64,000 bases of DNA from an uncultured Muribaculaceae bacterium (GTDB lineage Bacteria > Bacteroidota > Bacteroidia > Bacteroidales > Muribaculaceae). Where the stretch lies: the NCBI GenBank assembly GCA_910585755.1, contig CAJUFH010000001.1, forward strand, positions 47,019 through 111,018, written 5' to 3'. The position numbers were made by a program, and so were the translations under genes. This document shows positions 36,920 to 46,251 of the stretch, piece by piece; position 1 is the first letter of the stretch; the number at the start of each line of letters is the position of its first letter. Below the pieces are notes generated by a model that worked only from the letters and a program-made list of their open reading frames with translations, ran no database searches and was not told the origin of the DNA.

Positions 36920-38569
36920 ATGAAGATTGACGCTCTAAATCTTGATATGATTTTCGAGACGAGCTGGGAAGTTTGTAACAAAATCGGCGGTATTTACACC
37001 GTTTTGTCAACAAAGGCCCTTACCCTGCAAAATCTCTATAAGGACAAGACCATATTCATCGGACCCGATGTATGGACCGAAGAGAATCCTTCACCCTATT
37101 TTTCAGAAGTGCCCTCGCTGCTGCGCCCCTGGCGCGACAAGGCCGAACTCCCCGAAGGGATTTCCGTGCGAATCGGACGGTGGAACATCCCCGGCAAGCC
37201 CATCGTGGTGCTTGTGAAGTTCGACGCCATGTACAAAATCAAAGACTATTATTATGGTGAGATGTGGGAGCGCTATGGCGTTGACTCGTTGCACGCTTAC
37301 GGCGACTACGACGAGGCTTGCGCTTTCTCCCTGGCCGCCGGCATGGTAATCGAGAGCATCTGTAACTACAAGCGTACCCGCCATAAAAACATTGTGGCCC
37401 ATTTCGACGAATGGACAACAGGCATGGGGCTGTTATATGTCAACTGGAAGCTCCCTAAGGTAGGTACGATTTTCACAACCCACGCTACTTCGATAGGCCG
37501 CAGCATCTGCGGCAACGGCAAGCCCCTGTATGATTATATGAAGGGGTATAACGGCGACCAGATGGCCCAGGAGCTTAACATGCAGTCGAAACACTCGCTC
37601 GAGAAGGCTGCCGCCCATTACGCCGACTGCTTCACGACCGTTTCCGACGTTACCGCGACCGAATGCGAGCAGTTGCTCGACAAGCGCCCCGACATTGTCA
37701 CCCCGAACGGCTTCCAGCCGGACGCAATACTGACTAAGGGCCGTATGCGCAAGGCCCGCGAAGTCGCCCGCGAGGCGATGCTCAACGTCGGCTCCGCCAT
37801 GATCGGCCGCAAGCTCCCGGCCGACACATTCATCGCCGCTACTTCCGGCCGCTGCGAATACCGAAACAAGGGCATCGACGTGTTCCTTGACGCCGCCAAG
37901 CGTCTCGAGCAGGAGGGAGTCGCGAAGCAGATGCTGCTTTACGTGCTCGTTCCGGCCTGGTCGAAGGAAGCTCGCCAGGATGTCAAGGACGCTGTCGCCG
38001 CGGGGACTAATCCCGGCGTTGCCGATCCAGCGATCACCCATACGCTCAACAATCCGGACTCAGACCAGATTATCAGCCGTATCCACCAGCTCGGCCTTTC
38101 ATCCGACCGAGGCTCGAACGTACAGGTGATTTACGTGCCCTGTTACCTTAACGGTGACGACGGCATCTTCAACATGCAGTATTACGACATGCTTGCCGGG
38201 ATGGACGCGACGGCGTTCCCCTCGTACTACGAGCCCTGGGGTTACACCCCCCTGGAGAGCGTGGCCTACGGCGTTCCGACGGTGACGACCTCCCTTTCCG
38301 GCTTCGGCCAGTGGGTGCTGTCCACCTCGGCGAGCGATTTCGAGCAGAGCGGCGTGGTTGTCATCTCGCGTTCCGACTCCGACTACCATTCGGTTGTCGA
38401 GAAACTTGCGTCATCGCTCCGCCGTCTCGCCGATGCCGATGCCGACTCCCGCGACAAGATTTCCAAAGCGGCCCGCTCGACAGCCGACAAGGCGCTCTGG
38501 GATTACTTCATCGTCTACTATGTCGAGGCTTTCAAGAAAGCCCTCGCCGCTGCGGACGCGCGCGAATGA
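36920..38569 (+). CDS. Glycogen synthase, GT3 type
   Basis: A 549-residue glycosyltransferase of the GT3 family, the type found in fungi and animals and in Bacteroidetes, rather than the bacterial GlgA/GT5 type. FETSWEVCNKIGGIYTVLS at the N-terminus and PSYYEPWGYTPLESVAYG in the donor lobe are diagnostic. It extends alpha-1,4-glucan chains from UDP-glucose (donor inferred from family). It is followed 60 bases later by glycogen phosphorylase, making a storage-polysaccharide unit. Confidence 0.92.
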   Translation: MKIDALNLDMIFETSWEVCNKIGGIYTVLSTKALTLQNLYKDKTIFIGPDVWTEENPSPYFSEVPSLLRPWRDKAELPEGISVRIGRWNIPGKPIVVLVKFDAMYKIKDYYYGEMWERYGVDSLHAYGDYDEACAFSLAAGMVIESICNYKRTRHKNIVAHFDEWTTGMGLLYVNWKLPKVGTIFTTHATSIGRSICGNGKPLYDYMKGYNGDQMAQELNMQSKHSLEKAAAHYADCFTTVSDVTATECEQLLDKRPDIVTPNGFQPDAILTKGRMRKAREVAREAMLNVGSAMIGRKLPADTFIAATSGRCEYRNKGIDVFLDAAKRLEQEGVAKQMLLYVLVPAWSKEARQDVKDAVAAGTNPGVADPAITHTLNNPDSDQIISRIHQLGLSSDRGSNVQVIYVPCYLNGDDGIFNMQYYDMLAGMDATAFPSYYEPWGYTPLESVAYGVPTVTTSLSGFGQWVLSTSASDFEQSGVVVISRSDSDYHSVVEKLASSLRRLADADADSRDKISKAARSTADKALWDYFIVYYVEAFKKALAAADARE

Positions 38570-38629
38570 GATTTGCGATACACAATATATATATAAAGAT
38601 TAAATTTCCTACTTACAAATACCTCACAC

Positions 38630-41182
38630 ATGAAACTTCAAGTCAGTAACACTAATGTCCCCAACTGGCACGACATTACAGTGAAATCAGACCTGCCCTC
38701 GAAGCTCAAACCCCTCGAAGAACTCGCCAAGAACCTGTGGTGGGTATGGAACAGCGAAGGCAAAGCCCTGTTCCGCGACCTTAACCCCGACCTCTGGCGC
38801 TCGACGGGCGAAAACCCCGTCATGGTGCTCCAGCAGCTTTCCGCAGAGCGTCTTGAAGAAATCCTGGCCGACAAGGAACTTCTGGCCCGTATCGACCATG
38901 TCTACGGGATGTTCAAGGAGTATATGGCCCAGCCGATGCGCTCCGACATCCCCTCCGTCTCCTACTTCTCGATGGAGTACGGCCTGTGCAACGCGCTGAA
39001 AATCTATTCCGGCGGCCTCGGCGTGCTCGCCGGCGACTATATCAAGGAGGCTTCCGACAGCCGCGTCCCGATGACCGCCGTCGGCTTCCTTTACCGCTAC
39101 GGTTACTTCACCCAGTCGCTGAGCGTTGACGGCCAGCAGATTGCCAACTATGAGGCTCAGAACTTCAACCAGCTCCCGATCGAGCAGGTGATGGAGAACG
39201 GCCACCCCATGATTCTCGAGGTGCCTTACCCCGGACGCACGATTTACAGCCATGTATGGCGCGTGAACGTGGGCCGCATGAACCTCTACCTCATGGATAC
39301 AGACTTTGAGATGAACTCCGAGTTCGACCGATCGATCACCCACCAGCTCTACGGCGGCGACTGGGAGAACCGTATCAAGCAGGAGTATCTTCTCGGTATC
39401 GGCGGCATCCTGATGCTCAAGAAGCTCGGCATCAGCACCCAGCTCTACCACTGCAACGAGGGCCACGCCGCGCTGCTCAACCTTCAGCGCCTGGTCGACT
39501 ACGTGCAGGAAAAGCACCTCGACTTCAACGTAGCCCTCGAGCTGGTGCGCGCTTCCAGCCTCTACACCGTCCACACTCCCGTCCCCGCCGGTCACGACTA
39601 CTTCGACGAGGGTCTGTTTGGCAAGTATATGGGCGAGTTCCCCGCGAAGCTCGGTATCTCCTGGAATGACCTTATGAACATGGGCCGCGAGAATCCGAAC
39701 ACCAACGAGCGCTTCTCGATGAGCGTCTTCGCCCTGAACACCTGCCAGGAGGCCAACGGCGTTAGCTGGCTCCACGGCGAGGTTTCCAAGAAGATGTTCG
39801 CCGGAATATGGAAGGGTTATACCTGGGAAGAGAGCCATGTCGGCTATGTAACCAACGGCGTGCACATGCCTACCTGGGCTGCTTCCGAGTGGAAGGAGTT
39901 CTACGCTGAAAAGCTCGGCGAGAATATGTTCAGCCATCAGGACGACGCCAAGGCCTGGGACGGTATCCTGAAATGTACCGACCAGGAAATCTGGAATATG
40001 CGCATGACGATGAAGAACAAGTTCATCAACTTCGTCAAGCGCGACTTCAAGGCAAAGTGGCTCGCCAACCAGGGTGATCCCTCCGCCGTGATGAGCATCG
40101 TTGACAAAATCAACCCCAACGCCCTGATTATCGGCTTCGCCCGCCGCTTCGCGACCTACAAGCGCGCCCACCTGCTCTTCACCGACCTCGACCGTCTGTC
40201 GAAAATCGTCAACAACGAGAAGTTCCCCGTGCAGTTCGTGTTCTCCGGCAAGGCGCACCCCGCCGACGGTGCCGGCCAGGGCCTGATCAAGCGCATCATG
40301 GAAATCTCGCGCATGCCGCAGTTCCTCGGCAAGATTATCTTCCTCGAGGATTACAATATGATTGTCGCCAAGCGCCTCGTAACCGGCGTCGATATCTGGC
40401 TCAACACCCCGACACGTCCTCTCGAGGCTTCCGGTACCTCCGGCGAGAAGGCTCTGATGAACGGCGTGCTCAACTTCTCCGTGCTTGACGGATGGTGGTA
40501 CGAGGGCTACCGCTTCGACGAAAAGGCCGGATGGGCCCTTACCGACAAGCGCACCTTCACCAACCAGGCCCAGCAGGACGCTCTCGACGCGGCAACCATC
40601 TACTCGATGCTCGAGAACGAAATCGTGCCCCTCTATTACGCTAAGAACTCCAAGGGTTACTCCCCCGAGTGGGTGCAGTATATCAAGCGCTCGATCGCGC
40701 ATATCGCTCCCCACTTCACGATGAAGCGCATGATTGAGGATTACATCCACCGCTTCTACAACAAGGAGGCCGAGCGCACCGCCAAGCTCGTCGCCAACGA
40801 CTACGCCGAGGCAAAGGAAATCGTGGCCTGGAAGGAAAAGGTCGCTGCCGCGTGGGACGGTGTCCGCGTGCTTGATGTCAAGGCTTCCGATGTTACTGAT
40901 TCAGTAACTGGTACCGATTTCCACGTTGAGGCAGTCATCGACACCAACGGTCTGGCAAACGACCTCGGCCTGGAGCTGGTTGCCTACAAGAAGGAGGGCA
41001 ACGAAGAGAAGTACTTCGGCCGCGAAGCCTTCAAGGTTGCCAAGGTAGACGGCAACGTCGTGACCTTCAAGCTCGACTCCAAGCTCCGCGAGGCCGGCGT
41101 GTTCCGCTACGGTTACCGCCTCTATCCCGTTAACCCGGCGCTTCCCCACCGCATGGACTTCGCCTACACCCGCTGGATTTAA
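38630..41182 (+). CDS. glgP: Alpha-glucan (glycogen) phosphorylase
   Basis: An 850-residue GT35 enzyme that releases glucose 1-phosphate from glycogen. The DUF3417 N-terminal extension ([18 protein letters not shown]) marks the short bacterial/archaeal phosphorylase class. The PLP-binding segment is [17 protein letters not shown] with its lysine, and the catalytic region includes [11 protein letters not shown]. It is probably cotranscribed with the glycogen synthase. A strong terminator follows. A very long antisense frame over this gene is not real. Confidence 0.95.
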   Translation: MKLQVSNTNVPNWHDITVKSDLPSKLKPLEELAKNLWWVWNSEGKALFRDLNPDLWRSTGENPVMVLQQLSAERLEEILADKELLARIDHVYGMFKEYMAQPMRSDIPSVSYFSMEYGLCNALKIYSGGLGVLAGDYIKEASDSRVPMTAVGFLYRYGYFTQSLSVDGQQIANYEAQNFNQLPIEQVMENGHPMILEVPYPGRTIYSHVWRVNVGRMNLYLMDTDFEMNSEFDRSITHQLYGGDWENRIKQEYLLGIGGILMLKKLGISTQLYHCNEGHAALLNLQRLVDYVQEKHLDFNVALELVRASSLYTVHTPVPAGHDYFDEGLFGKYMGEFPAKLGISWNDLMNMGRENPNTNERFSMSVFALNTCQEANGVSWLHGEVSKKMFAGIWKGYTWEESHVGYVTNGVHMPTWAASEWKEFYAEKLGENMFSHQDDAKAWDGILKCTDQEIWNMRMTMKNKFINFVKRDFKAKWLANQGDPSAVMSIVDKINPNALIIGFARRFATYKRAHLLFTDLDRLSKIVNNEKFPVQFVFSGKAHPADGAGQGLIKRIMEISRMPQFLGKIIFLEDYNMIVAKRLVTGVDIWLNTPTRPLEASGTSGEKALMNGVLNFSVLDGWWYEGYRFDEKAGWALTDKRTFTNQAQQDALDAATIYSMLENEIVPLYYAKNSKGYSPEWVQYIKRSIAHIAPHFTMKRMIEDYIHRFYNKEAERTAKLVANDYAEAKEIVAWKEKVAAAWDGVRVLDVKASDVTDSVTGTDFHVEAVIDTNGLANDLGLELVAYKKEGNEEKYFGREAFKVAKVDGNVVTFKLDSKLREAGVFRYGYRLYPVNPALPHRMDFAYTRWI

Positions 41183-41207
41183 TCCATTCGGCTAACCAAT
41201 ATAATCG

Positions 41208-41240
41208 GCGCTGTGTCAAATTATAGGCACAGCGCTTTTC
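41208..41240 (+). terminator. Terminator of glgP
   Basis: GCGCTGTG (41208-41215) and CACAGCGC (41228-41235) form a stem followed by TTTT. Confidence 0.85.
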
Positions 41241-41284
41241 GTATTCTCTTCTTTTTGCATCCGCAAGAGTTGGCGCGGTATGAA

Positions 41285-41310
41285 AAGAGCCCGGCTTGCG
41301 CCAGGCTCTT
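41285..41310. terminator. Second hairpin between glgP and the sigma factor gene
   Basis: AAGAGCC (41285-41291) and GGCTCTT (41304-41310) form a stem, with A-rich sequence on the left and GTTTT on the right. It lies between convergent genes and could act on both. Confidence 0.55.
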
Positions 41311-41500
41311 GTTTTATGACTTAACTTTATTATGAGCTGTGTTTGAGCTGTTGGTGTATAAAGATACGCTTTTTTTGGTTATGACTGGTCTACGAATCAT
41401 AATAAGTAAGGTGGTCAATCCGCTTGGGGATTATCGTGGTGTAGTAGTCCGGTTTCGCGTTCCGGCGGCCGGGGTTGCTTTTGGGGGCAACGGGCGGCGG

Positions 41501-42004
41501 TTACTTGTAGTCTTTGAGCATTTTCTGGAGACGCTGGCGGGCGAAGAAGATGCGGCTCTTCACGGTGCCGAGGGGGAGGTTCATCTTCTCGGCGATTTCG
41601 TTGTACTTGTAACCTGCGACGTGCATCGAGAAGGGTACGCGGTAATCGTCGGAGAAGGAGTTGATGGCGGCGGTGATTTCGCCGGCCGCTATCGAGCCTT
41701 CGGGGGTGTCGAGACCTGACTCCTGGGGAAGGTTGAGGTGGTAGAGGTCCTCGGTCTGGTCGATGATTGTCGCTGAGCGAACGACCTTGCGGTAGTTGTT
41801 GATGAAGATGTTGCGCATGATTGTGAACACCCATCCCTTGAAGTTCACGTTCTCGACGTATTTGTCTTCGTTGTCGAGGGCCTTGAGGGTCGTGTCCTGA
41901 AGGAGGTCGTAAGCGTCGTCGCGGTTGGAAGTGAGCAGGTACGCGAAGTTGAGGAGATTGCTTTGAAGGGCTAAGAGCTTAGTCTGAAAATTTTTGGAAC
42001 TCAT
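41501..42004 (-). CDS. ECF-type RNA polymerase sigma factor
   Basis: A 167-residue sigma-70 family protein of ECF size. Region 2 is LLQSNLLNFAYLL-like at the N-terminus with NFKGWVFTIMRNIFINNYRK, and region 4 is YKYNEIAEKMNLPLGTVKSR. No anti-sigma gene is adjacent; the closest relatives in Bacteroidetes also stand alone. A well-formed promoter lies at 42066-42095. The genes it controls cannot be read from this window. Confidence 0.92.
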   Translation of the reverse strand: MSSKNFQTKLLALQSNLLNFAYLLTSNRDDAYDLLQDTTLKALDNEDKYVENVNFKGWVFTIMRNIFINNYRKVVRSATIIDQTEDLYHLNLPQESGLDTPEGSIAAGEITAAINSFSDDYRVPFSMHVAGYKYNEIAEKMNLPLGTVKSRIFFARQRLQKMLKDYK

Positions 42005-42065
42005 AATGCGAAAGTGTTAAGTAAGTCGTTTGAGATAGTTTTGTAACCACTTTGTGACTACGATG

Positions 42066-42095
42066 CAAAGATACGCATTGTTTTTGTAATTCAAA
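42066..42095 (-). promoter_or_regulatory. Promoter of the ECF sigma factor gene
   Basis: On the minus strand TTTG (42092-42095), 18 bases, then TATCTTTG (42066-42073) fit the consensus. The leader would be about 57 bases. Confidence 0.65.
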
Positions 42096-42146
42096 ATATT
42101 TCGGCAATAAAATTTTCAAAAAATCGCAAAATTTTTCTTTGGTTAA

Positions 42147-42263
42147 TGTAATTATCTGAAAATCAGATGATAATAAGTTGATAATTTTTGACACAAAATT
42201 GTTACAACAAGTGTTTCATTGCGTAACAATATGGATTGTACATGTAACTATCGGAAAATCAGA
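42147..42263. repeat. Pair of 21-base direct repeats around a palindrome
   Basis: TGTAATTATCTGAAAATC (starting 42147) and TGTAACTATCGGAAAATC (starting 42243), both continuing AGA, match at 19 of 21 positions and start 96 bases apart. In the first, TCTGA-AAA-TCAGA is a perfect palindrome. Between them TTGTTAC (42199-42205) faces its complement GTAACAA (42223-42229). Confidence 0.6.
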
Positions 42264-42440
42264 AGTGTAGCGTAATTGTTCAATTAGAGAATGCTATTTT
42301 TCCGCTTTATTATGGCTCGTTTTTGTGAATAAGTGTTAATTTTTATCCTTTGTTTATAGGTTTTGGCTCTATTTGTTGTGAGGCTTTTGTAACTAAAAAT
42401 GATTTTGTGGACTGGAAGTGGTGTTTTAAGAATACCGCTA
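42264..42440. other. AT-rich spacer between sigma factor and hydrolase genes
   Basis: This is part of a 580-base gene-free interval between the divergent sigma factor and alpha/beta hydrolase genes. It is strikingly more AT-rich than the coding regions. No reading frame with family resemblance, RNA gene or mobile element was recognised here. Confidence 0.4.
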
Positions 42441-42442
42441 AT

Positions 42443-42489
42443 TGTTACAGTCTGTTGCGTGATGTTACGAAAGTGTTGCCTGGTGTTAC
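42443..42489 (+). repeat. Phased array of five TGTTRC units
   Basis: TGTTAC, TGTTGC, TGTTAC, TGTTGC, TGTTAC start at 42443, 42453, 42463, 42474 and 42484, i.e. every 10-11 bases, one helical turn. All five face the same way. The array ends 61 bases before the -33 box of the hydrolase promoter. This resembles a set of in-phase binding sites for an activator. Confidence 0.7.
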
Positions 42490-42550
42490 AGCTTTTTCCC
42501 CCATTCGGCAGGCAAATATCGCGCCCTCTGTTTTATATAAAGGAGATTCT

Positions 42551-42581
42551 TTTGTCAATTGGGCCGGATGTCGTAATTTTG
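42551..42581 (+). promoter_or_regulatory. Promoter of the hydrolase / MurF-like / Ddl cassette
   Basis: TTTG (42551-42554), exactly 19 bases, then TAATTTTG (42574-42581) match the Bacteroidetes consensus fully. The ATG at 42586 begins only four bases later, so the transcript should be leaderless or nearly so. Confidence 0.75.
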
Positions 42582-42585
42582 CACT

Positions 42586-43377
42586 ATGAATCAAGATAAC
42601 ATACGCCCCGGGGAGGTGGACTTTGTCGTCAACGGCGTAAAGCTCCACGCGGAGGTCAGCGGGAGCGGTGCCCCTCTGCTCCTGATGCACGGCTGGGGCT
42701 GCGACCATACGACGGTCAGGTCTATCGCCGCGACCGCCGCGCTGACCAACCGGGTTTACAATATCGATTTCCCCGGATTCGGCGCGTCCCCCGAGCCGGA
42801 CGAGGTCTGGGGTGTCGAGGAATATACGGCGCTTGTCGAGGCGTTCGCCCGGCAGGAGGGGCTGGAACTCCCGGTGCTTGTCGGTCACTCTTTCGGTGGC
42901 CGCGTGGCGATACTTATGGCGTCGCGTACTCCTGTCTCAAAGGTAGTGCTGGTCGATGCCGCCGGAATAAAACCCCGTCGTTCCCTGGCTTATTATTATA
43001 AGGTGTATTCCTTCAAGGCCGCGAAGAGGCTCGCCTACCTGCTCCTGGGAAAGGAGAGGGCGGCCAAACACATTGAGGCGATGAGGGCGCGGCGCGGCTC
43101 GAGCGACTATTCGCAGGCTTCTCCGAAAATGAGGGCCATTATGAGCAAGGTCGTTAACCAGGACCTTACGGACCGTCTCTCTCTCATTAAGGCTCCCACG
43201 CTGCTGATATGGGGCGAGAACGACACGGCTACCCCGGTGGCCGACGCCCGCAAGATGGCGAAGCTGATTCCCGACGCGGGGCTTGTCTCGTTCACGGGAG
43301 GCGGCCATTACAGTTTCCTTGACAATCCGGCGCAGTTCAGAGCCGTGTTGTCCTCATTCCTGAACTCTTCAAATTGA
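42586..43377 (+). CDS. Alpha/beta hydrolase
   Basis: A 263-residue hydrolase of the MhpC/epoxide hydrolase-like group. The oxyanion segment is LLLMHGWGCD, the nucleophile elbow is VGHSFGGR (Ser), and the late acid and histidine are in WGENDTATP and GGGHYSFLD. No signal peptide is present, so it is cytoplasmic. The start at 42586 leaves almost no leader after a strong promoter. It is followed 4 bases later by the MurF-like gene. The substrate is unknown; its linkage hints at cell-wall precursor or ester chemistry. Confidence 0.88.
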   Translation: MNQDNIRPGEVDFVVNGVKLHAEVSGSGAPLLLMHGWGCDHTTVRSIAATAALTNRVYNIDFPGFGASPEPDEVWGVEEYTALVEAFARQEGLELPVLVGHSFGGRVAILMASRTPVSKVVLVDAAGIKPRRSLAYYYKVYSFKAAKRLAYLLLGKERAAKHIEAMRARRGSSDYSQASPKMRAIMSKVVNQDLTDRLSLIKAPTLLIWGENDTATPVADARKMAKLIPDAGLVSFTGGGHYSFLDNPAQFRAVLSSFLNSSN

Positions 43378-43381
43378 CGAT

Positions 43382-44968
43382 ATGAATACAGTCACTATGG
43401 TTATCGCCCTGGCGGTGGCGGTGCTTGCCGCTGTCGATATGTCCGCGGTTTTCGCCCGCGACCTGATGATGTTCCAGCAGAACTCCTATCGCGGCGACCG
43501 CTATGTCCGCTGGTTCGAGCAATCGGGCGAGAGTACGTCGCTCGGCCGAATATTCTGCTGCGTTGCGCTGATGTTCATGCTCGTTAACCATCTGCCGTTT
43601 TTCGCCGGGGCCGCGGTCGCTGTTATAATAGTGGTGTGGCAGTTCGTCGCGCTTCTGCGGAAGAAATACAAGAAGCCGCTTGTCTGGACTCCCCGCGCCA
43701 GGAGGATCTACGGCGTTATGTGGGGGCTCGCGGCCGTTGTCGCCGCGCTGTTCGGCGTCACTCTCGGATTGAAGGTACTTGCCTGCTCGATGGTGGGCAT
43801 CCTTATTGTTTCCCCGCTTTTCCTCTTAGGTGCCAACGCCCTGCTGCGTCCCGTAGAGAAATCAATCAATAAGAAGTATTACGACGAGGCTGCTTCGATT
43901 CTCGCGTCGATGCCCTCGCTGAAGGTTGTCGGTATCACCGGCAGCTACGGTAAGACTTCGACTAAGCATTACCTTACCCGGATTCTTCAGGAGCAGTTCG
44001 CTGTTACGATGACGCCCGGCAGCTTCAACACTACGATGGGGGTTATCCGCACCGTGCGCGAGCATCTGCGTCCCTATGACGAGGTCTTCGTCTGCGAGAT
44101 GGGCGCCAAGCAGCTTGGCGACATAAAGGAGATTTGCGACCTGGTGCATCCTTCGATTGGCGTAGTCACCGCTGTCGGGGAGCAGCACCTCGAATCGTTC
44201 AAGACAATCGAGAATGTGCAGCGCACGAAGTTCGAGCTTGTCGACTCTCTCCCGGCCGACGGCTTGGCGGTTGTGAACGACGATTTCCCGTATGCCGCTT
44301 CAAGGAAGGTTGGCAACACAGCCTGCCTGCGCTACGCGGTGAGCAACACCGGCGCGGCGGACTATACCGCGGCCGACATAGAGTATTCCCCTGACGGCAC
44401 CTCGTTCTCTGTCGCCGGTCCCGGACTCGAGGAGCCTCTCAGGCTGCAGACGAAGCTCGTCGGCGAGTGCAATATCTCGAACCTTATGGCCGCTGTCGTG
44501 GTGGCTCTGCGGCTCGGGGTCCCTGTCGAGAAAATACGGTATGCCGTGGGGCAGATCGAGCAGGTTGAACACCGCCTGAATATGAAGCGCACTCCGGGTG
44601 GCGTCACGATTATCGACGACGCTTTCAACTCCAACCCGTCCGGCTCGAAGATGGCGCTCGACGTTCTGTCGCGTATGACGGGCGGCCGCCGCATCGTTGT
44701 CACTCCCGGCATGATCGAACTGGGCGACATTCAGGCGAGGGCCAACGAGGAGTTCGGGCGCCACGCCGCGAAATGCGCCGACATAGCTATCGTTGTCGGC
44801 GGTTACAACCGCGACGCCATACTGGCCGGGCTTGCCGCCGGACCGATAAAGGAGGAGGATATCCACGCTGTCGACAGCTTCGCAAAGGCCCAGCAGCTCC
44901 TTTCGACGATTCTCCGCCCGGGCGACACGGTGCTCTACGAGAACGACCTTCCCGATACTTTCAAATGA
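43382..44968 (+). CDS. Membrane-anchored MurF-like Mur ligase
   Basis: A 528-residue protein with about five hydrophobic helices in the first 160 residues. A Mur ligase follows: P-loop GITGSYGKTSTK (from Gly184), the NTTMGV segment, EMGAKQLGDI, the ATP-site HRLN region and DDAFNSNPSG. The catalytic half is most like MurF, which adds D-Ala-D-Ala to the UDP-MurNAc tripeptide, but canonical MurF is soluble and about 450 residues. The downstream Ddl-type ligase makes D-Ala-D-Ala, which supports a MurF-like reaction. It may replace or specialise the housekeeping enzyme. Confidence 0.8.
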   Translation: MNTVTMVIALAVAVLAAVDMSAVFARDLMMFQQNSYRGDRYVRWFEQSGESTSLGRIFCCVALMFMLVNHLPFFAGAAVAVIIVVWQFVALLRKKYKKPLVWTPRARRIYGVMWGLAAVVAALFGVTLGLKVLACSMVGILIVSPLFLLGANALLRPVEKSINKKYYDEAASILASMPSLKVVGITGSYGKTSTKHYLTRILQEQFAVTMTPGSFNTTMGVIRTVREHLRPYDEVFVCEMGAKQLGDIKEICDLVHPSIGVVTAVGEQHLESFKTIENVQRTKFELVDSLPADGLAVVNDDFPYAASRKVGNTACLRYAVSNTGAADYTAADIEYSPDGTSFSVAGPGLEEPLRLQTKLVGECNISNLMAAVVVALRLGVPVEKIRYAVGQIEQVEHRLNMKRTPGGVTIIDDAFNSNPSGSKMALDVLSRMTGGRRIVVTPGMIELGDIQARANEEFGRHAAKCADIAIVVGGYNRDAILAGLAAGPIKEEDIHAVDSFAKAQQLLSTILRPGDTVLYENDLPDTFK

Positions 44969-44992
44969 TATTTCAATAGCTTATAAATAGCA

Positions 44993-46186
44993 ATGGCAAA
45001 GACTAATATAGGCGTGTTTTTCGGCGGACGATCCACCGAGCACGAGATTTCCGTTATTTCCGCCAACCAGGCTATCGCCGCGGTTGACCGCTCAAAATTC
45101 GACGTTACACCGATTTATATTTCCAAGGAGGGGCATTGGTACACTGGCGACGCTCTCCTCGATCTCAAGAACTACCGCGACATTCCCTCGCTGCTCAAAC
45201 AGACAGAGGAGGTCTATATGCGCCCTATTTACGGCGACTACAACCTTTACCTGGCCAATCCCCGCGGGCTGTTCTCCAAGAAGGACAAGCTGGCGAAGCT
45301 CGATGTCGTGATTCCCGTGCTTCACGGGGCGAACGGCGAGGACGGCACTTTCGAGGGTATTCTCGAGGCTATCGGCATACCTTTCGCCGGATGCGACACT
45401 CTTTCGTCGGCCAACGGCATGGATAAGATCACGATGAAGATGATTCTCCGCGAGAACGGAATCCCGGTTGTCGACTACGTATGGTTCACCGACCGCCAGT
45501 GGTTCGCCGAAAAGGAGAAGCTCGTGGCTGCCGTTGAGGAAAAACTCGGTTATCCCGTGATTGTGAAGCCGGCGAATCTCGGTTCCTCGATCGGCATCAG
45601 TTGCGCCCACGACCGCGCCCAGCTCGAACGTTCAGTTGAGGATGCGACCCGCTACGCGTCGCGCGTGATTGTCGAGAAGATGCTGGAGGAGATGCAGGAA
45701 ATCAACTGCTCTGTGCTCGGCGACTGCGACGAGTTTGAGACCTCCATTCTCGAGGAGCCGATTAAAAGCTCCGAGATTCTCTCGTATGAGGCGAAGTATA
45801 TGGGGGGCGACAAGGGCGCGAAAGGGATGCAGGCTTCGGCCAAGAAGATTCCGGCAGACCTGCCCGCTGACGAGACCGCCGAGATACGCCGACTGGCCGG
45901 CGAGACGTTCCGCGTGCTTAGCTGCCATGGGGTCAGCCGCGTGGACGTGATGATTGACCGCAGGACGCGTAAAATCTACGTTAACGAAATCAACACGATT
46001 CCCGGCTCGCTTTCGTTCTACCTATGGGAGGCGACAGGGATTCGGTTCGACCAGTTGATGGAGCGTCTGGCCAAGCTCGCCGTCAAGCGCGCCACCCACC
46101 GCTCGCAGAAGACCTTCTCCTTCTCCCAGAACATCTTCGCCATGGGCGGAGGCACCAAGGGCGGCGTCAAAGGCGCCAAACGATAA
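44993..46186 (+). CDS. D-alanine-D-alanine ligase family (ATP-grasp)
   Basis: A 397-residue ATP-grasp ligase. FFGGRSTEHEISVISANQA is the Ddl N-terminal signature, VIPVLHGANGEDGTFEG and VIVKPANLGSSIGIS cover the ATP and D-Ala sites, and YVNEINTIPGSLSFYLWEA is the metal-binding end. It is longer than the usual 310-350-residue Ddl, with a basic Gly-rich tail. It follows the MurF-like gene by 24 bases, so the two probably supply and attach the same dipeptide. Whether this is the only Ddl of the cell cannot be told here. Confidence 0.88.
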   Translation: MAKTNIGVFFGGRSTEHEISVISANQAIAAVDRSKFDVTPIYISKEGHWYTGDALLDLKNYRDIPSLLKQTEEVYMRPIYGDYNLYLANPRGLFSKKDKLAKLDVVIPVLHGANGEDGTFEGILEAIGIPFAGCDTLSSANGMDKITMKMILRENGIPVVDYVWFTDRQWFAEKEKLVAAVEEKLGYPVIVKPANLGSSIGISCAHDRAQLERSVEDATRYASRVIVEKMLEEMQEINCSVLGDCDEFETSILEEPIKSSEILSYEAKYMGGDKGAKGMQASAKKIPADLPADETAEIRRLAGETFRVLSCHGVSRVDVMIDRRTRKIYVNEINTIPGSLSFYLWEATGIRFDQLMERLAKLAVKRATHRSQKTFSFSQNIFAMGGGTKGGVKGAKR

Positions 46187-46219
46187 GGGGAGAGAAACCT
46201 AAAACCGATGGAAAAAGGA

Positions 46220-46251
46220 AAGCGGGTCGCGATTCACATCGCGACCCGCTT
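46220..46251 (+). terminator. Terminator of the hydrolase / MurF-like / Ddl cassette
   Basis: Fourteen-base perfect arms (AAGCGGGTCGCGAT at 46220-46233 and its complement at 46238-46251) with a 4-base loop. Only a weak T-run follows. Confidence 0.8.

Noticed and set aside
38687..40750. Very long minus-strand frame opposite glgP
   Set aside because: It lies wholly antisense to a clear 850-residue phosphorylase, has no recognisable family features, and arises from the strong G/C bias at third codon positions.
42443..42489. CRISPR or simple microsatellite reading of the TGTTRC array
   Set aside because: The units are six bases with variable 4-5 base spacers, only five in number, and upstream of a strong promoter; regulatory sites fit better.
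42350..42589. Short plus-strand frame before the hydrolase gene
   Set aside because: It runs through the TGTTRC array and the promoter and ends over the hydrolase start; its codon use and composition are unlike the genes around it.
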